Assembly (NCBI RefSeq): GCF_024181725.1
Contig: NZ_CP028908.1
Span: forward strand, 868,001 to 932,000
Direction of reading: 5' to 3'
Source: Bradyrhizobium sp. WD16
Lineage (GTDB): Bacteria > Pseudomonadota > Alphaproteobacteria > Rhizobiales > Xanthobacteraceae
Length of the DNA: 64,000 bases
The first letter of the stretch is position 1; every line of letters starts with the position of its first letter. Shown here one piece after another: positions 1 through 9,488 of the stretch. Below the pieces are notes generated by a model, which searched no databases, was not told the DNA's origin, and saw only the letters and a list, made by a program, of their open reading frames with translations. The position numbers were made by a program, and so were the translations under genes.

Positions 1-604
1 CACTCAGGGGAATTACAGGAATACCGGCGCGCGCACCCATTTCGTCAATCGCCGATGCTTCGGAACGGACCATGCGAGATCTCCATGTCCCGGGCATCTC
101 TCTCCCATGTTGCAGTATTTTGGTTGATAGTGAGCCTGCATCGGTGAATTGTCGTGCCCAACTTGGCCGCATGGCTGCGGAAGCTGTAGGCGCGCATTCG
201 CACAAAATCTGCGCCGCGCGCCACGCGCAGATATGCAATCCCACGAATTGTGGTTGATTACGGTGATGTCTTGGGCAGTTGCCGACAATTATCAACCGAC
301 GCGAGATTGTCTATGATCGAATTAACTCACTTTGACCGGTCACTTTTGATCGTCGCCGCCGGTTCGAAATAGTCCCCTGTTTTGCGAAGGGCGGTGAGCG
401 GATTGGACTCGAACTTCGTCGGCGGCGATGCGGCAGCGCTCCATGTCGCCAAAACGGGCACGCAAAACCCACGATTCCAGTGTGGTCTTGGCTCGGAGTT
501 TCCTTTAGTGGACTCGCAGAGTCATTTCTCTTTGTTTACGGCCGGCCAGGTCGGAACCCATCGCCGCAACGGCGCCGCGCGCGGCGCGCCGGAGACGATC
601 GTCC
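1..604. other. Left-edge stretch without a recognisable gene
   Basis: I recognise no protein family, tRNA or rRNA here. The short open frames have no family-like content. Base composition is less GC-biased than the following gene until about position 540. The last part probably carries the promoter and ribosome binding site of the flippase gene that follows; a GGAG sits about ten bases before its TTG start. Confidence 0.5.
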
Positions 605-2281
605 TTGTCCCCTCTCCTTCCGCGAGCAAACGGCGGCGGCGGGCGCGCCCGCATTGTCGGGATCGCCACCGCCATCTGGGCCGCCTCGATCTTCCTCAGT
701 CGCCTGATCGGCCTCGTCCGTGAGCAGATCATCGGCCGGACCCTGGGTGCGAGCCGCCAGGCCGACCTCTATTTCGCCAGCTTCACCCTGCCCGACTTCC
801 TCAATTACCTGCTGGCCGCCGGCGCACTGTCGATCGTCTTCATCCCGATCTTCCTCGGTTATCTCGAGCGCGGCGACGACAAGCGCGGCTGGCACGCCTT
901 CAGCGTCATCGCCAATTTCCTGGTGCTGGCCGGCACCCTCGGCCTCGTCCTGCTGTTCTACTTCGCGCGGCCGCTGACCGCCCTGGTCGCGCCCGGCTAT
1001 ACCGATCCGGCCGATGTCGACACCCTGGTGCGGCTGACCCGGATCATCCTGCCGGCCCAAATCTTTCATCTGGTCGGCGGCCTGCTGTCGGCGGCGCTGC
1101 AGGCGAAGAACCGCCATCTGCTCCCGGCGCTGGCGCCGCTGGTCTATTCCGCCGGGATCATCGCCGGCGGCCTGATCGGCACCCAATATCCAGCGCTCGG
1201 CGCCGACGGCTTCGCCTGGGGCGTGCTCGCCGGCTCGATCGTCGGGCCGTTCGGCCTGCCGCTCGCCGGCTGCATCCGGTCGCACATGCGCTGGCTGCCG
1301 ATCTTCTCGTTCCGCGACGCGGACCTGCGGCGCTATCTCTTTCTGTCGGCGCCGATCATGATCGGCTTTTCGATCGTCGTGGTCGACGAATGGATCGTCA
1401 AGAACCAGGCGTCCTATCTCGGCGTCGGCGCCCTGTCCTACCTGCAATATGGCCGGACGCTGATGAAGGTGCCGATCGGCATCTTCGGCATGGCTGCCGG
1501 TGTCGCCGCCTATCCGACCATCAGCTCTCTCGTCGCCACCGGCCAGGTGAAGGAGGCTTACGACCTGCTGGCGCGGGCGATCCGTCTCGTGCTGACGCTC
1601 ACCTTCGCCGCCCAGATCTGCCTCACCGTCGCCGGCTTCGATGCCGTCTATCTGGTGTGGGGGCTGTTCGCCAACCGCTTCAGCGTCACGGACGCGCAGG
1701 CCACCGCGACCGTGCTCGGCTTTCTCTGCCTCGGGCTCGGCGGCTGGGCCACCCAGACGGTGATCAGCCGAGGCTTCTATGCGCTCGAGAGCACCTGGCT
1801 GCCCACTCTCGTCGGCACCATCATCGCCGTGCTGATGGTGCCGCTTTATGTCGCGCTGCGGATCGAGGCCGGCACCGCCGGGCTGGCGATCGCCAGCTCG
1901 CTGGCCATCATCGTTTATGTCGCCGTGCTCGGCTTTCTGCAGCGGCGACGCTTCGAACGCGAAGCCGCCGCCCGCGGCACCACGCTCGACCGCAGTTCCG
2001 CCCTGCTGCCGGCGACGCTCCGCCTCGCCGCCGCGGCCGCCATTGCCATCGGCGTCGGCCTCACCCTGCGCATCGGACTGGCGCATTGGCTGGGCGGCCA
2101 GCACGCGCTGGTCGTCATCCTGCGCGCCGCGCTGCTGTGCAGCGTCAGCGTCGGCCTTTACGCGGTGCTGGCCTATCTGTTCGGCGTCGCCGACGTCACC
2201 GAGGTGGCCCGCCTCGTCAGGCGACGGCTCGCCGGCCGCGCCGCCCCGTCCGACCGAGGAGGCTCGCCCGACGGCGGCTGA
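605..2281 (+). CDS. murJ: MurJ/MviN-type lipid II flippase
   Basis: The product is a polytopic inner-membrane protein of 558 residues, the usual MurJ size, with about 14 hydrophobic segments. MurJ-family proteins flip lipid-linked peptidoglycan precursor to the periplasmic face. The N-terminal stretch with SRLIGLVREQIIG is the classic MviN/MurJ opening, and a PIGIFGMAAGVAAYP segment lies mid-protein as in the family. The start is a TTG; no ATG lies in frame nearby and the family N-terminus begins about 17 residues downstream, so the exact start is uncertain. It stands alone before the sulfur genes with no overlap to them. A polysaccharide-unit flippase of the same superfamily is a less likely alternative. 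Confidence 0.88.
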   Translation: MSPLLPRANGGGGRARIVGIATAIWAASIFLSRLIGLVREQIIGRTLGASRQADLYFASFTLPDFLNYLLAAGALSIVFIPIFLGYLERGDDKRGWHAFSVIANFLVLAGTLGLVLLFYFARPLTALVAPGYTDPADVDTLVRLTRIILPAQIFHLVGGLLSAALQAKNRHLLPALAPLVYSAGIIAGGLIGTQYPALGADGFAWGVLAGSIVGPFGLPLAGCIRSHMRWLPIFSFRDADLRRYLFLSAPIMIGFSIVVVDEWIVKNQASYLGVGALSYLQYGRTLMKVPIGIFGMAAGVAAYPTISSLVATGQVKEAYDLLARAIRLVLTLTFAAQICLTVAGFDAVYLVWGLFANRFSVTDAQATATVLGFLCLGLGGWATQTVISRGFYALESTWLPTLVGTIIAVLMVPLYVALRIEAGTAGLAIASSLAIIVYVAVLGFLQRRRFEREAAARGTTLDRSSALLPATLRLAAAAAIAIGVGLTLRIGLAHWLGGQHALVVILRAALLCSVSVGLYAVLAYLFGVADVTEVARLVRRRLAGRAAPSDRGGSPDGG

Positions 2282-2614
2282 TCTTGCTTGCAACGGGCCT
2301 ATCGATCCATGGCCGCCTTGGCCTCGCCGTCGGGCAGCAGCCGCATCAGATCCTCAAGCCTCACGAGATTGCCCTCACGAGATCGCGCTCCGGCCTGTCG
2401 GCCGCGCCGGGATCCGCGGAGCACGGAATCCTGACAGATCGCGGTCTCTGCCGCAGTGCATCTCTTCCACCAAATCGAGATCGACGCACGATTTGATCTC
2501 TCAAGACCGAGACGGATGCTTCGTCTGTTTCGAATGCTGAAACCAGCGATATCGCCGCTTCAAACCGATCTTCGATCGCGATAACGATCGTGCACCCCAG
2601 CAGGATCCTCGCGA
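2282..2614. other. Intergenic, no gene recognised
   Basis: This is the gap between the flippase and the first monooxygenase. An 11-bp direct repeat (ATCTCGTGAGG, twice, 3 bp apart) lies near 2365-2390. The minus strand could encode a short peptide ending at about 2299, but no family match is evident. Just before the next gene an AGGA sits about nine bases from the ATG. Confidence 0.4.
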
Positions 2615-3955
2615 ATGTCGAACCGTCAACTCCACCTGAACGTCAATCTGCTGCATTCCGGCGTCTACCCGTCGGCATGGCGTCTGCCCGAAAGCGATCC
2701 GAAAGCCTTCTTCGACCTCGGACACTTCGTGCGGGTGGCCAAGATCGCCGAGCGCGGCAAGCTCGACGCCATCTTCCTGGCCGACACGCCGGCGATCACC
2801 GACCGGATCGACTACCGGCCGTTCTTCTCGCTGGAGCCGACGATCATTCTCGCCAGCGTTGCCGCAGCGACGAGCCATGTCGGACTGATCGGCACGGTGT
2901 CGACCAGCTTCAACGAGCCCTTCAACATCGCGCGGCGCTTTGCCAGCCTCGATCACGCCAGCGGCGGACGGGCCGGCTGGAATGCCGTCACCACGGCCGA
3001 TGCGGCGTCGAGCCGCAATTTCGGGCTCGACGGCCCGCTCGACCACAAGGCGCGTTACGACCGGGCCAAGGAATTCACCGAGGTCGTCAAGGCCCTGTGG
3101 GACAGCTGGGAAGACGATGCCTTCGTCGGCGACAAGGCGAGTGGGCGCTTCGTCGACACTTCGAAGGTGCACCCGATCAACCATCGCGGGCCGCACTACA
3201 CCGTGGCCGGTCCGCTCAACGTGCCGCGCTCGCCACAGGGCCGCCCGATCACCGTTCAGGCCGGCGGCTCGGACGACGGCCGCGATCTCGCCGCCGCCCA
3301 CGCCGACGCGGTCTTCACCCTGGCGCAGAGCATCGAGGAAGGCGCGGCCTATGCGCGCGATCTGCGCGCCCGTGCCGCCGCCTATGGCCGCCCCGGCGAT
3401 TCGATCGTCATCCTGCCGGGGCTTGCCACCGTGATCGGCAGCAGCGAAGCCGAAGCGAAGCGCCGCCAGGACGAATTGTGGAGTCGAGTGCCGGTCGAAT
3501 ACAGCCTGTCGCGTCTCGCCGGAACGCTGCACATCGATCCGGCGCAGCTCGACCTCGACAAGCCGCTGCCCGATCCGCTGCCGCTGCCGATCAACGCCAA
3601 CCATACCATGTTCAGCGGCACGCTCGCGCTTGCCCGGCGCGGCAATCTCACGGTGCGCGAGCTGCTGCGCGCGCTCGGCGGCGGCGTCGGCCACCGCATC
3701 ATCGTCGGCACTCCCGAGCAGATCGCCGACGATATCGCGGCATGGTTCAACGCCGGCGCCGCCGACGGCTTCAACCTGATGCCCGATGTGCTGCCCACCG
3801 GACTGGAGACCTTCGTCGACACCGTCGTGCCGATCCTGCAGAAGCGTGGCCTGTTCCGGCACGAGTATGCCGGCACGACGCTGCGCGACCACTTCGGCCT
3901 GCCACGACCGCCGAGCCGCTATGCCACGCCGGCGCGCAGCGTCGCCCGCGCCTGA
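2615..3955 (+). CDS. NtaA/SnaA/DszA-type FMN-dependent monooxygenase
   Basis: This is a class C flavin monooxygenase of the bacterial luciferase (LLM) fold, 446 residues, typical for NtaA/DszA relatives. Such enzymes use FMNH2 from a separate reductase to cleave C-S or C-N bonds. Family hallmarks visible are GRAGWNAVTT near residue 125, the KALWDSWEDDA segment near 165, a HRGPHYTVAGPLNVPRSPQG block near 195 and the end motif TTLRDHFGLPRP. It resembles the frameshifted gene at 10172 closely enough to be its paralogue. The sulfone monooxygenase and sulfonate-type transporter nearby suggest an organosulfur substrate; that is inference. Confidence 0.85.
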   Translation: MSNRQLHLNVNLLHSGVYPSAWRLPESDPKAFFDLGHFVRVAKIAERGKLDAIFLADTPAITDRIDYRPFFSLEPTIILASVAAATSHVGLIGTVSTSFNEPFNIARRFASLDHASGGRAGWNAVTTADAASSRNFGLDGPLDHKARYDRAKEFTEVVKALWDSWEDDAFVGDKASGRFVDTSKVHPINHRGPHYTVAGPLNVPRSPQGRPITVQAGGSDDGRDLAAAHADAVFTLAQSIEEGAAYARDLRARAAAYGRPGDSIVILPGLATVIGSSEAEAKRRQDELWSRVPVEYSLSRLAGTLHIDPAQLDLDKPLPDPLPLPINANHTMFSGTLALARRGNLTVRELLRALGGGVGHRIIVGTPEQIADDIAAWFNAGAADGFNLMPDVLPTGLETFVDTVVPILQKRGLFRHEYAGTTLRDHFGLPRPPSRYATPARSVARA

Positions 3956-4000
3956 GCTCTCGACGACAACCCCTCAACGACGACGAACCCGCAAAAACGA

Positions 4001-4034
4001 CTGCGGCGACGCGGCCCCCATCGCGTCGCCGCAG
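4001..4034 (-). terminator. Strong hairpin terminator between convergent genes
   Basis: A perfect 13-bp stem (CTGCGGCGACGCG with its complement) encloses an 8-nt loop. Read on the minus strand it is followed by TCGTTTTTG, so it fits an intrinsic terminator for the sulfone monooxygenase. The stem could also stop readthrough from the plus-strand gene ending at 3955. Confidence 0.8.
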
Positions 4035-4058
4035 ATGCCGCGAACGAGGTGCGGCCGA

Positions 4059-5120
4059 TCAGCCCGTGGCCATCAGCCCCCTCGCCCCCCTGACTCGCGG
4101 CATGACTTCGGCGGCGAAGCGCTGCATCTCGCGCTCGAACGGCTGGAACTGGAGCATGAAGAGCTCGATCCCCGCCGCATGAAACGCCTTGATCCGCCCC
4201 GCCACGTCGTCATAGCTGCCGACGAGGCCCGCCGCGGTCCCGCCATTGCTCCCCACCCGCGGCGATTTCCGCATCGTCTGCATCATCACCACCTTTGGAT
4301 CGGTGTTCTGCTGCTGCACCGCGCGCATCGGCGCATCCTTTGCGGCGAGCGCAAGCAGGTGCTGATAGGCGGCCTGCGCCTCGGCGTCGGTGTCGCGGGC
4401 GATGACGAAAGCCGCCAGCCCGAAGCGCAGCGGCGGACCGTGCCGACGCCGCGCCGCGACGTCGGCGATCAGAGCGCGGACGTCCTCGAGCGGCTGGCCG
4501 TTGATGAACCAGACGTCGCCGTGGGCGGCAACGAGATCGCGCGCCGGCGCCGATTCTCCGCCGACATAGATCGGCGGCCGCGCACGGTATTGATCCTGCG
4601 GCCGCAGAACATAGTCGCGGATGTCGAAGTGCGCGCCCTTGTGGGTCACGCGCTCGCCGCGCAACAGGCGCTCGACCACCGAAATCCATTCAGTGCCGTA
4701 GGCATAGCGCTCGTCGTGCTCGGGAAAGCCGATCCCGGCCCGCTCCAGCTCCGGCCGGTTCCAGGCGTTGATCAGATTGACCGCGAAGCGGCCCCGACTG
4801 ATATTCTCGATCTGCAGCGCCATCTTGGCGAGCACCACCGGATGCTGCAGGTAAGGCTTGATCGCCGCGATGATCTCGATCCGGCTGGTCAGGGCAGCAA
4901 GGGCCGCTGCCGCCGTCCAGGCTTCGAGCTGGTCGAGATCCTCCTGGTGCGGGTTCATCGTGTGCTGCGCCACCAGCGTCGAATCGAATCCGAGCGCCTC
5001 GGCCTCGAGCACCAGCTGCCGATTGCGCTCCCATGACGCGTCGAAGGGCTCGTCGGGATCGTGATGCGAGGCGCGCGGCCCATGAACCGGCGCCCAGACG
5101 CCGAAACGAAGCGAAGACAT
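4059..5120 (-). CDS. sfnG: SfnG-type dimethylsulfone monooxygenase
   Basis: The protein is an FMNH2-dependent LLM-class monooxygenase of 353 residues, close to SfnG length. SfnG oxidises dimethylsulfone to methanesulfinate, which feeds sulfonate desulfurisation. The N-terminal FGVWAPVHGPRASHHDP, the LVAQHTMNPHQEDLDQLEAWTA block near residue 50 and the GRFAVNLINAWNRPE stretch near 110 are characteristic of the SfnG/SsuD branch. A GGAGAAGGG ribosome site lies just upstream of the ATG. It is transcribed away from the ABC permease gene, and the intergenic region holds a small dyad. Another LLM sulfonate monooxygenase is possible, but SfnG fits best. Confidence 0.82.
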   Translation of the reverse strand: MSSLRFGVWAPVHGPRASHHDPDEPFDASWERNRQLVLEAEALGFDSTLVAQHTMNPHQEDLDQLEAWTAAAALAALTSRIEIIAAIKPYLQHPVVLAKMALQIENISRGRFAVNLINAWNRPELERAGIGFPEHDERYAYGTEWISVVERLLRGERVTHKGAHFDIRDYVLRPQDQYRARPPIYVGGESAPARDLVAAHGDVWFINGQPLEDVRALIADVAARRRHGPPLRFGLAAFVIARDTDAEAQAAYQHLLALAAKDAPMRAVQQQNTDPKVVMMQTMRKSPRVGSNGGTAAGLVGSYDDVAGRIKAFHAAGIELFMLQFQPFEREMQRFAAEVMPRVRGARGLMATG

Positions 5121-5311
5121 CGAATACCCTTCTCCAGGAGCGAGGCGCAGCGGTCGACCTCATGCGTGCGCGACGAGGCGATGTTGTCGCCAAACTCACG
5201 TCCGGATCAAGCTGGTCGAAACGACATCGCGCGCGATTCCAGGCATTTAGATTTTCCTGTCACGCCGCGCGTCGCCGCGAGATCATAACACTCCGCCACG
5301 ACGAACAATTG

Positions 5312-5327
5312 AAATAGCGGACTATTT
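5312..5327. promoter_or_regulatory. Small inverted repeat between divergent sulfur genes
   Basis: AAATAG and CTATTT flank four bases (CGGA) in an AT-rich patch of the divergent intergenic region between sfnG and the ABC permease. Further partial symmetry (ACGACGAACAA on the left, TTGTCGT on the right) extends it. It is a candidate operator or promoter core; no regulator can be assigned. Confidence 0.3.
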
Positions 5328-5495
5328 GTCGTTGCGGAAAATCGTGGGACATTTCGCTCGCATGCAACCATCTGACCGCGCGCGATGCGAACTGCATCAC
5401 TGCGACGGCTGCGGACCCGGACCACGCGTCTCGTGGCCCACGACTTTGGATCGTCACTCGCCCCTCGATACCAGCAACGCTTGAGCAACCTCGCA

Positions 5496-6371
5496 GTGAG
5501 CAGTCTTCGACAGCTTGTCGCCCTCGATGCGACAGAAACCGACAGTGCCGCCATCGGCGCGCGCTCTGCCGCGCCGGTTCGGCATCGCGGAGCCGCGCCG
5601 CTCGGCGCCCGCGGCCTCTTCATTCTGTCGTGGGTGTCGCCGATCGCGCTCGTGGTCGCCTGGGAGTTCGGCGCCCGCGCCGGCTGGCTGTCGCCGCAGG
5701 TCCTGCCGGCCCCCAGCAAGGTGCTGGCGACGGCGTTCAAGCTCACCGCCGGCGGCAGCCTGCTGACCGATCTCGGCACCAGCCTGTTGCGGGCGGTTGC
5801 GGGCTTTGTCGTCGGCGGCGCCTGCGCATTCGCGCTCGGCACGCTGGTCGGCTTCTCCCGCCTGGCAGAAGCGGCGATCGATCGCAGCGTCCAGATGGTC
5901 AGGGCCATACCGTTCCTGGCGCTGCTGCCCCTCGTCATCGTCTGGCTCGGCGTCGGCGAGGCCGAGAAGGTCTTCCTGGTGGCGCTCGGGGTTGCCTTCC
6001 CGATCTACATCAACACCGTGCTGGGCATCCGCCAGGTCGATCCCAAGCTGCTCGAACTTGCGCAAGTGCAGCACCTCGGCCCCATCGAGACCATCCGCCG
6101 CGTCATTCTGCCTGGCGCGCTGCCGTCGATCCTGACCGGCATCCGCTACGCGCTGGCCACCGCCTGGCTGGCCCTGGTGGTGGCCGAAACCATCGGCGCC
6201 CAGTCGGGCCTCGGCTTCCTCGCCATGGACGCGCGGGAGTTCCTGCGCACCGACGTCATCGTCCTGACGATCGTGATCTACGCCCTGATCGGCGTCGCGG
6301 CCGACTCCATCGCCCGCCTGCTGGAGCGCCGCCTGCTGGCCTGGCATCCGAATTACGGGGCGGCCCGATGA
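5496..6371 (+). CDS. ABC transporter permease, SsuC-like (sulfonate/nitrate/taurine type)
   Basis: This is the inner-membrane permease of an importer of the nitrate/sulfonate/taurine class. About six hydrophobic segments are visible. The EAA-type cytoplasmic loop (ELAQVQHLGPIETIRRVILP, about residue 180) is the contact site for the ATPase. I chose the GTG at 5496; the frame opens earlier with an ATG at 5385, but the extra residues are Arg/Thr-rich and unlike family N-termini. Its stop overlaps the ATPase start in an ATGA. The substrate is probably a sulfonate or similar organosulfur anion, judged from the neighbours. Confidence 0.82.
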   Translation: MSSLRQLVALDATETDSAAIGARSAAPVRHRGAAPLGARGLFILSWVSPIALVVAWEFGARAGWLSPQVLPAPSKVLATAFKLTAGGSLLTDLGTSLLRAVAGFVVGGACAFALGTLVGFSRLAEAAIDRSVQMVRAIPFLALLPLVIVWLGVGEAEKVFLVALGVAFPIYINTVLGIRQVDPKLLELAQVQHLGPIETIRRVILPGALPSILTGIRYALATAWLALVVAETIGAQSGLGFLAMDAREFLRTDVIVLTIVIYALIGVAADSIARLLERRLLAWHPNYGAAR

Positions 6372-7084
6372 CGCTGCATGTCGTTCCGCCATCGACGGCA
6401 CCTGCGGTCAGCGTCAGCCGCCTGCGGCGGCGTTATGGCGATCGCGTGGTGATCGACGGCCTTGACCTTTCGATCGCGCGCGGCGAATTCGTCGCCCTGC
6501 TCGGCGAGAGCGGCTGCGGCAAGACCACGCTGCTGCGCGCGCTGGCCGGCCTCGATCCGATCCAGGGCGGCCGGATCGCGGCACCGCGGCGGCCTGCCGT
6601 GGTGTTTCAGGAGCACCGGCTGCTGCCGTGGGACACGTTGTGGCGCAATGTCGCCCTCGGCCTGAGTGGCGACGATATCCGCGGCCGCGCCGCCGCGGCG
6701 CTCGCCGAGGTCGGGCTGGGCGAGCGGCTCGACGACTGGCCGCGCAATCTCTCGGGCGGGCAGGCCCAGCGCGTCGCGCTGGCCCGCGCCCTGGTGCAGC
6801 AGCCCGAACTGCTGCTGCTCGACGAGCCTTTTGCCGCGCTCGACGCCCTGACGCGGATCCGCATGCACGGCCTGGTGCGCGAACTGGTCGCCCGCCATCG
6901 CCCCGGTGTCCTGCTCGTCACCCACGATGTCGACGAGGCCATTGCGCTGGCCGACCGCATCCTGGTGATGCGCGATGGCGCGATCGCCTTCGAACACCGT
7001 CCCGGCATCGTCAATGCCAGCGCCGCCGCGACCCGCGCCGAGCTTCTTGTCGAGCTCGGCGTCGCGGCACGCCGATCAGCCTGA
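6368..7084 (+). CDS. ABC transporter ATPase, SsuB-like
   Basis: The 238-residue ATP-binding subunit partners the permease just upstream (ATGA overlap) and the binding protein just downstream. Walker A (GESGCGKTT), the Q-loop (FQEHRLLPWDTLW), the signature LSGGQAQR, Walker B (LLLLDEPFAALD) and the switch histidine (LLVTHDVDEA) are all intact. The short QEHRLLPW Q-loop is typical of the sulfonate/taurine/nitrate branch. Expression is presumably coupled to the permease through the overlap. Confidence 0.88.
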   Translation: MTLHVVPPSTAPAVSVSRLRRRYGDRVVIDGLDLSIARGEFVALLGESGCGKTTLLRALAGLDPIQGGRIAAPRRPAVVFQEHRLLPWDTLWRNVALGLSGDDIRGRAAAALAEVGLGERLDDWPRNLSGGQAQRVALARALVQQPELLLLDEPFAALDALTRIRMHGLVRELVARHRPGVLLVTHDVDEAIALADRILVMRDGAIAFEHRPGIVNASAAATRAELLVELGVAARRSA

Positions 7085-7103
7085 TCGTCACAAGGACCTG
7101 AAG

Positions 7104-8108
7104 ATGACAGAGACGATTTCTCCCCGCCCGCCCGCGTCGCTGAGCCGTCGCCGCCTGCTGCGCGCGGCCGCCGGCCTCGGTGCGGCGGCGCTCGGCGCCG
7201 GATCCGGTGCCGCCGCGGGGCGCACCACCGACAAGGTGCGCCTGACCTGGGGGCTCAGCGGTCTCAACCTGATCGCCAAGGAGCGCGGTGGTCTCGAAAA
7301 GGCATTGGCGGCCGACGGCATCAAGGTGGAATGGCTCGGCCCGTTTCCGAACCATGCGCCGACGCTGCAGGCGGTGACCGGCGGCAGCGCCGACTTCAGC
7401 TTCGGCGGCAGCACCACACCTGCCCTCGCCGCGATCATCGCCGGCTCGCCGCTGGTCTTCACCCAGTTCGTCGTCTACGAGCCGCGCACCACGGCGATCA
7501 TCGCCCGGGACGATTCCGGCATCAACCGGATCGAGGATCTGGCCGGCAAATCGGTGGCCGTGAACCGGTCGGGGCTTGGTGAATTCCTCCTGGTGGCGGC
7601 GCTGGAGAAGCACAAGATCGACCGCTCGGCGGTGAAATTCGTCTATCTCAATCCGCCCGACGCCGCACCCGCGCTCGCCTCCGGCAAGGTCGATGCATGG
7701 TCGATGTGGAGCCCCGGGGTCGACATCGCCCGCCTCGAATACAAGGCGCACGATCTGTTCCTGGAGGAGCGCGATCTGGATTTTCAGATCGACTACACCT
7801 CCTATCTGACCACCCGGAAATTCGCCACCGAGAATCCGGATCTGGTCAAGGCGGTCAACGCCGCCTTCCGGGCCGAGGGCCAATGGATCTCGGACAACGG
7901 CAAGGACGCCGAATACATCGCCCAGAAGGCGGCGAAATACAGCGACGCGGTGCGCGACCGTTTCATCGCCCTGAAGCGGAGCTACCGCTACTTCGCGGTG
8001 GATGACAGCACCTTCGTGATTGATTTGCAGCGGGCGGCCGACTGGCTGGTGGCCCGCAAGGTGCTGCCCGAGCCGGTCAAGATCACGGACCATCTCGCCA
8101 GACTCTGA
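7104..8108 (+). CDS. ABC substrate-binding protein, SsuA/aliphatic sulfonate type
   Basis: This periplasmic solute-binding protein of 334 residues completes the importer. The N-terminus has a Tat-like signal (SRRRLLRAAAGLGAAALGA), so export through the twin-arginine system is plausible. The mature part has the two-lobed sulfonate/nitrate-binding architecture, with the GGSADFSFGGSTTPALAA segment near residue 95 and FATENPDLVKAVNAAF near 245. AAGGA lies seven bases before the ATG. The gene order permease-ATPase-binding protein differs from the usual ssuACB order. Confidence 0.85.
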   Translation: MTETISPRPPASLSRRRLLRAAAGLGAAALGAGSGAAAGRTTDKVRLTWGLSGLNLIAKERGGLEKALAADGIKVEWLGPFPNHAPTLQAVTGGSADFSFGGSTTPALAAIIAGSPLVFTQFVVYEPRTTAIIARDDSGINRIEDLAGKSVAVNRSGLGEFLLVAALEKHKIDRSAVKFVYLNPPDAAPALASGKVDAWSMWSPGVDIARLEYKAHDLFLEERDLDFQIDYTSYLTTRKFATENPDLVKAVNAAFRAEGQWISDNGKDAEYIAQKAAKYSDAVRDRFIALKRSYRYFAVDDSTFVIDLQRAADWLVARKVLPEPVKITDHLARL

Positions 8109-8155
8109 CCGCCAGCCGCCGGTGACCGCGGCCACACTTCGTTCCACATGCAGGC

Positions 8156-9391
8156 ATGCCCATGAACAAGCCGATCTCGTCTCAATCCCTCCGCCTCTCC
8201 GATCCGATCGACGCCCAATCGGCCGAGCTGAAGGCGCTGTTCGACCAGATCGCCGCCGGCGCCCTCGAGCGCGAGCGCGAACGCGTCCTCCCCTTCGAAG
8301 CCATCGACCTGATCCGCCAGTCGCGGCTCGGAGCGCTGCGCATCGCCAAGGCGGACGGCGGCGGCGGCAGCACCATCCGCGACCTGATCGAGATCGTGAT
8401 CCATCTCGCCGCGGCCGACGCCAATGTCGCGCACATCCTGCGCAACCATTTTGCCGTCGTCGAGCAGCAGGTTCGCCGTCCGCGCAACGACCAGGCCCGC
8501 GAATGGCAGAAGGCGGTGGTCAACGGCGCGATCATCGGCCTCGCCACCACGGAACTCGCCAGCCCGCGCGTCGGCAACGTCACCCCCGACACCTTGCTGA
8601 CGCCCGACCGCGACGGCTATGTCCTCAACGGCACCAAGTATTACAGCACGGGAACGCTGTTCGCCGACTACGTGCTGGTTCGCGCCGCCGACCCCACCGG
8701 CGCCACGGCCGCGGCCGTGATTCCAGTGAACCGCCCCGGCGTCGAACTCGTCGACGACTGGGACGGCATGGGCCAGCGCCTGACGGCGAGCGGCACCACC
8801 CATTTCCGCAATGTGCGGGTCGCGCGCGACGAGGTCGCCTTCGATTCCCCGGAGGTCGGCTACGGCGTTCCCTATGCCAACACCTATGCGCAGCTGTTCG
8901 TCACCGCGGTCAATGCCGGCATCCTGCGCGCCATTCATCGCGATGCCGTGGCGCTGGTCCGCAGCCGGCCGCGCACCTTCTATTATGCGCCCGCCGAGCG
9001 CGCCGCCGACGATCCGCTGCTGCAGCAGACGGTCGGCCAGATCTCCAGCGAGGCCTTCGCCGCCGAGGCCGTGGTGCTGGCAGCGGCGACTGCCCTCGAT
9101 GTCTCCAGCGCCGCCGCCGAGGCGCGCGATGCCACGGCGCCGGACGCCGCCCATCGAGCCGCCCTCCTCGCCGCCAAGGCAAAGATCGTGGTCGACGAAT
9201 TCGCCCTGCGCGCCGGCAGCCAGCTCTTCGATGTCGGCGGCGCCTCCAACACCAAGCGCAGCCACAATCTCGACCGTCACTGGCGCAACGCCCGCACGCT
9301 GTCGTCGCACAATCCGACCACCCTCAAGGCGCGATCGATCGGCGACCACGAGATCAACGGCACGCCGCTGCCGGCCAAGGGCTTTTTCTGA
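8156..9391 (+). CDS. DszC-like acyl-CoA-dehydrogenase-fold monooxygenase
   Basis: The 411-residue protein belongs to the acyl-CoA dehydrogenase superfamily, in the branch containing DszC and SfnB rather than fatty-acid dehydrogenases. These two-component enzymes use reduced flavin and O2 to oxidise sulfur compounds. Visible features are the central beta-domain (ATTELASPRVG, then YVLNGTKYYSTGTLFADY near residue 155) and the C-terminal helical region with DVGGASNTKRSHNLDRHWRNARTLSSHNP, the flavin-site block of DszC. The following reductase-like gene could supply reduced flavin. The substrate is unknown. Confidence 0.82.
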   Translation: MPMNKPISSQSLRLSDPIDAQSAELKALFDQIAAGALERERERVLPFEAIDLIRQSRLGALRIAKADGGGGSTIRDLIEIVIHLAAADANVAHILRNHFAVVEQQVRRPRNDQAREWQKAVVNGAIIGLATTELASPRVGNVTPDTLLTPDRDGYVLNGTKYYSTGTLFADYVLVRAADPTGATAAAVIPVNRPGVELVDDWDGMGQRLTASGTTHFRNVRVARDEVAFDSPEVGYGVPYANTYAQLFVTAVNAGILRAIHRDAVALVRSRPRTFYYAPAERAADDPLLQQTVGQISSEAFAAEAVVLAAATALDVSSAAAEARDATAPDAAHRAALLAAKAKIVVDEFALRAGSQLFDVGGASNTKRSHNLDRHWRNARTLSSHNPTTLKARSIGDHEINGTPLPAKGFF

Positions 9392-9488
9392 ACCCAATCG
9401 GAGCCAGAGCAAGACAGCGGATTGCGCGGGGGCCTTTCCACCATCCGACCCAACCTTCGGACACGGACTACGCCAAAGGAGAAACGCC

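Noticed and set aside
350-430. tRNA-like GGTTCGAA segment
   Set aside because: No acceptor or anticodon stem could be built around it.
536-2293. Long minus-strand frame opposite murJ
   Set aside because: Low-complexity Gln/Asp/Gly/Arg-rich shadow translation. The plus strand has a clear membrane protein.
2290-2400. C-terminal gene fragment on the minus strand (…LEDLMRLLPDGEAKAAMDR)
   Set aside because: It looks protein-like but is too short, has no recognised family and no supporting upstream frame.
5121-5310. Sigma-54 promoter before sfnG (TGGCGACAACATCGCC on the minus strand)
   Set aside because: The -12 TTGC is absent, unlike the two hup promoters.
5385-5495. N-terminal extension of the ABC permease from the ATG at 5385
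   Set aside because: The added residues are Arg/Thr-rich and unlike family N-termini. The GTG at 5496 is preferred, though not proven.
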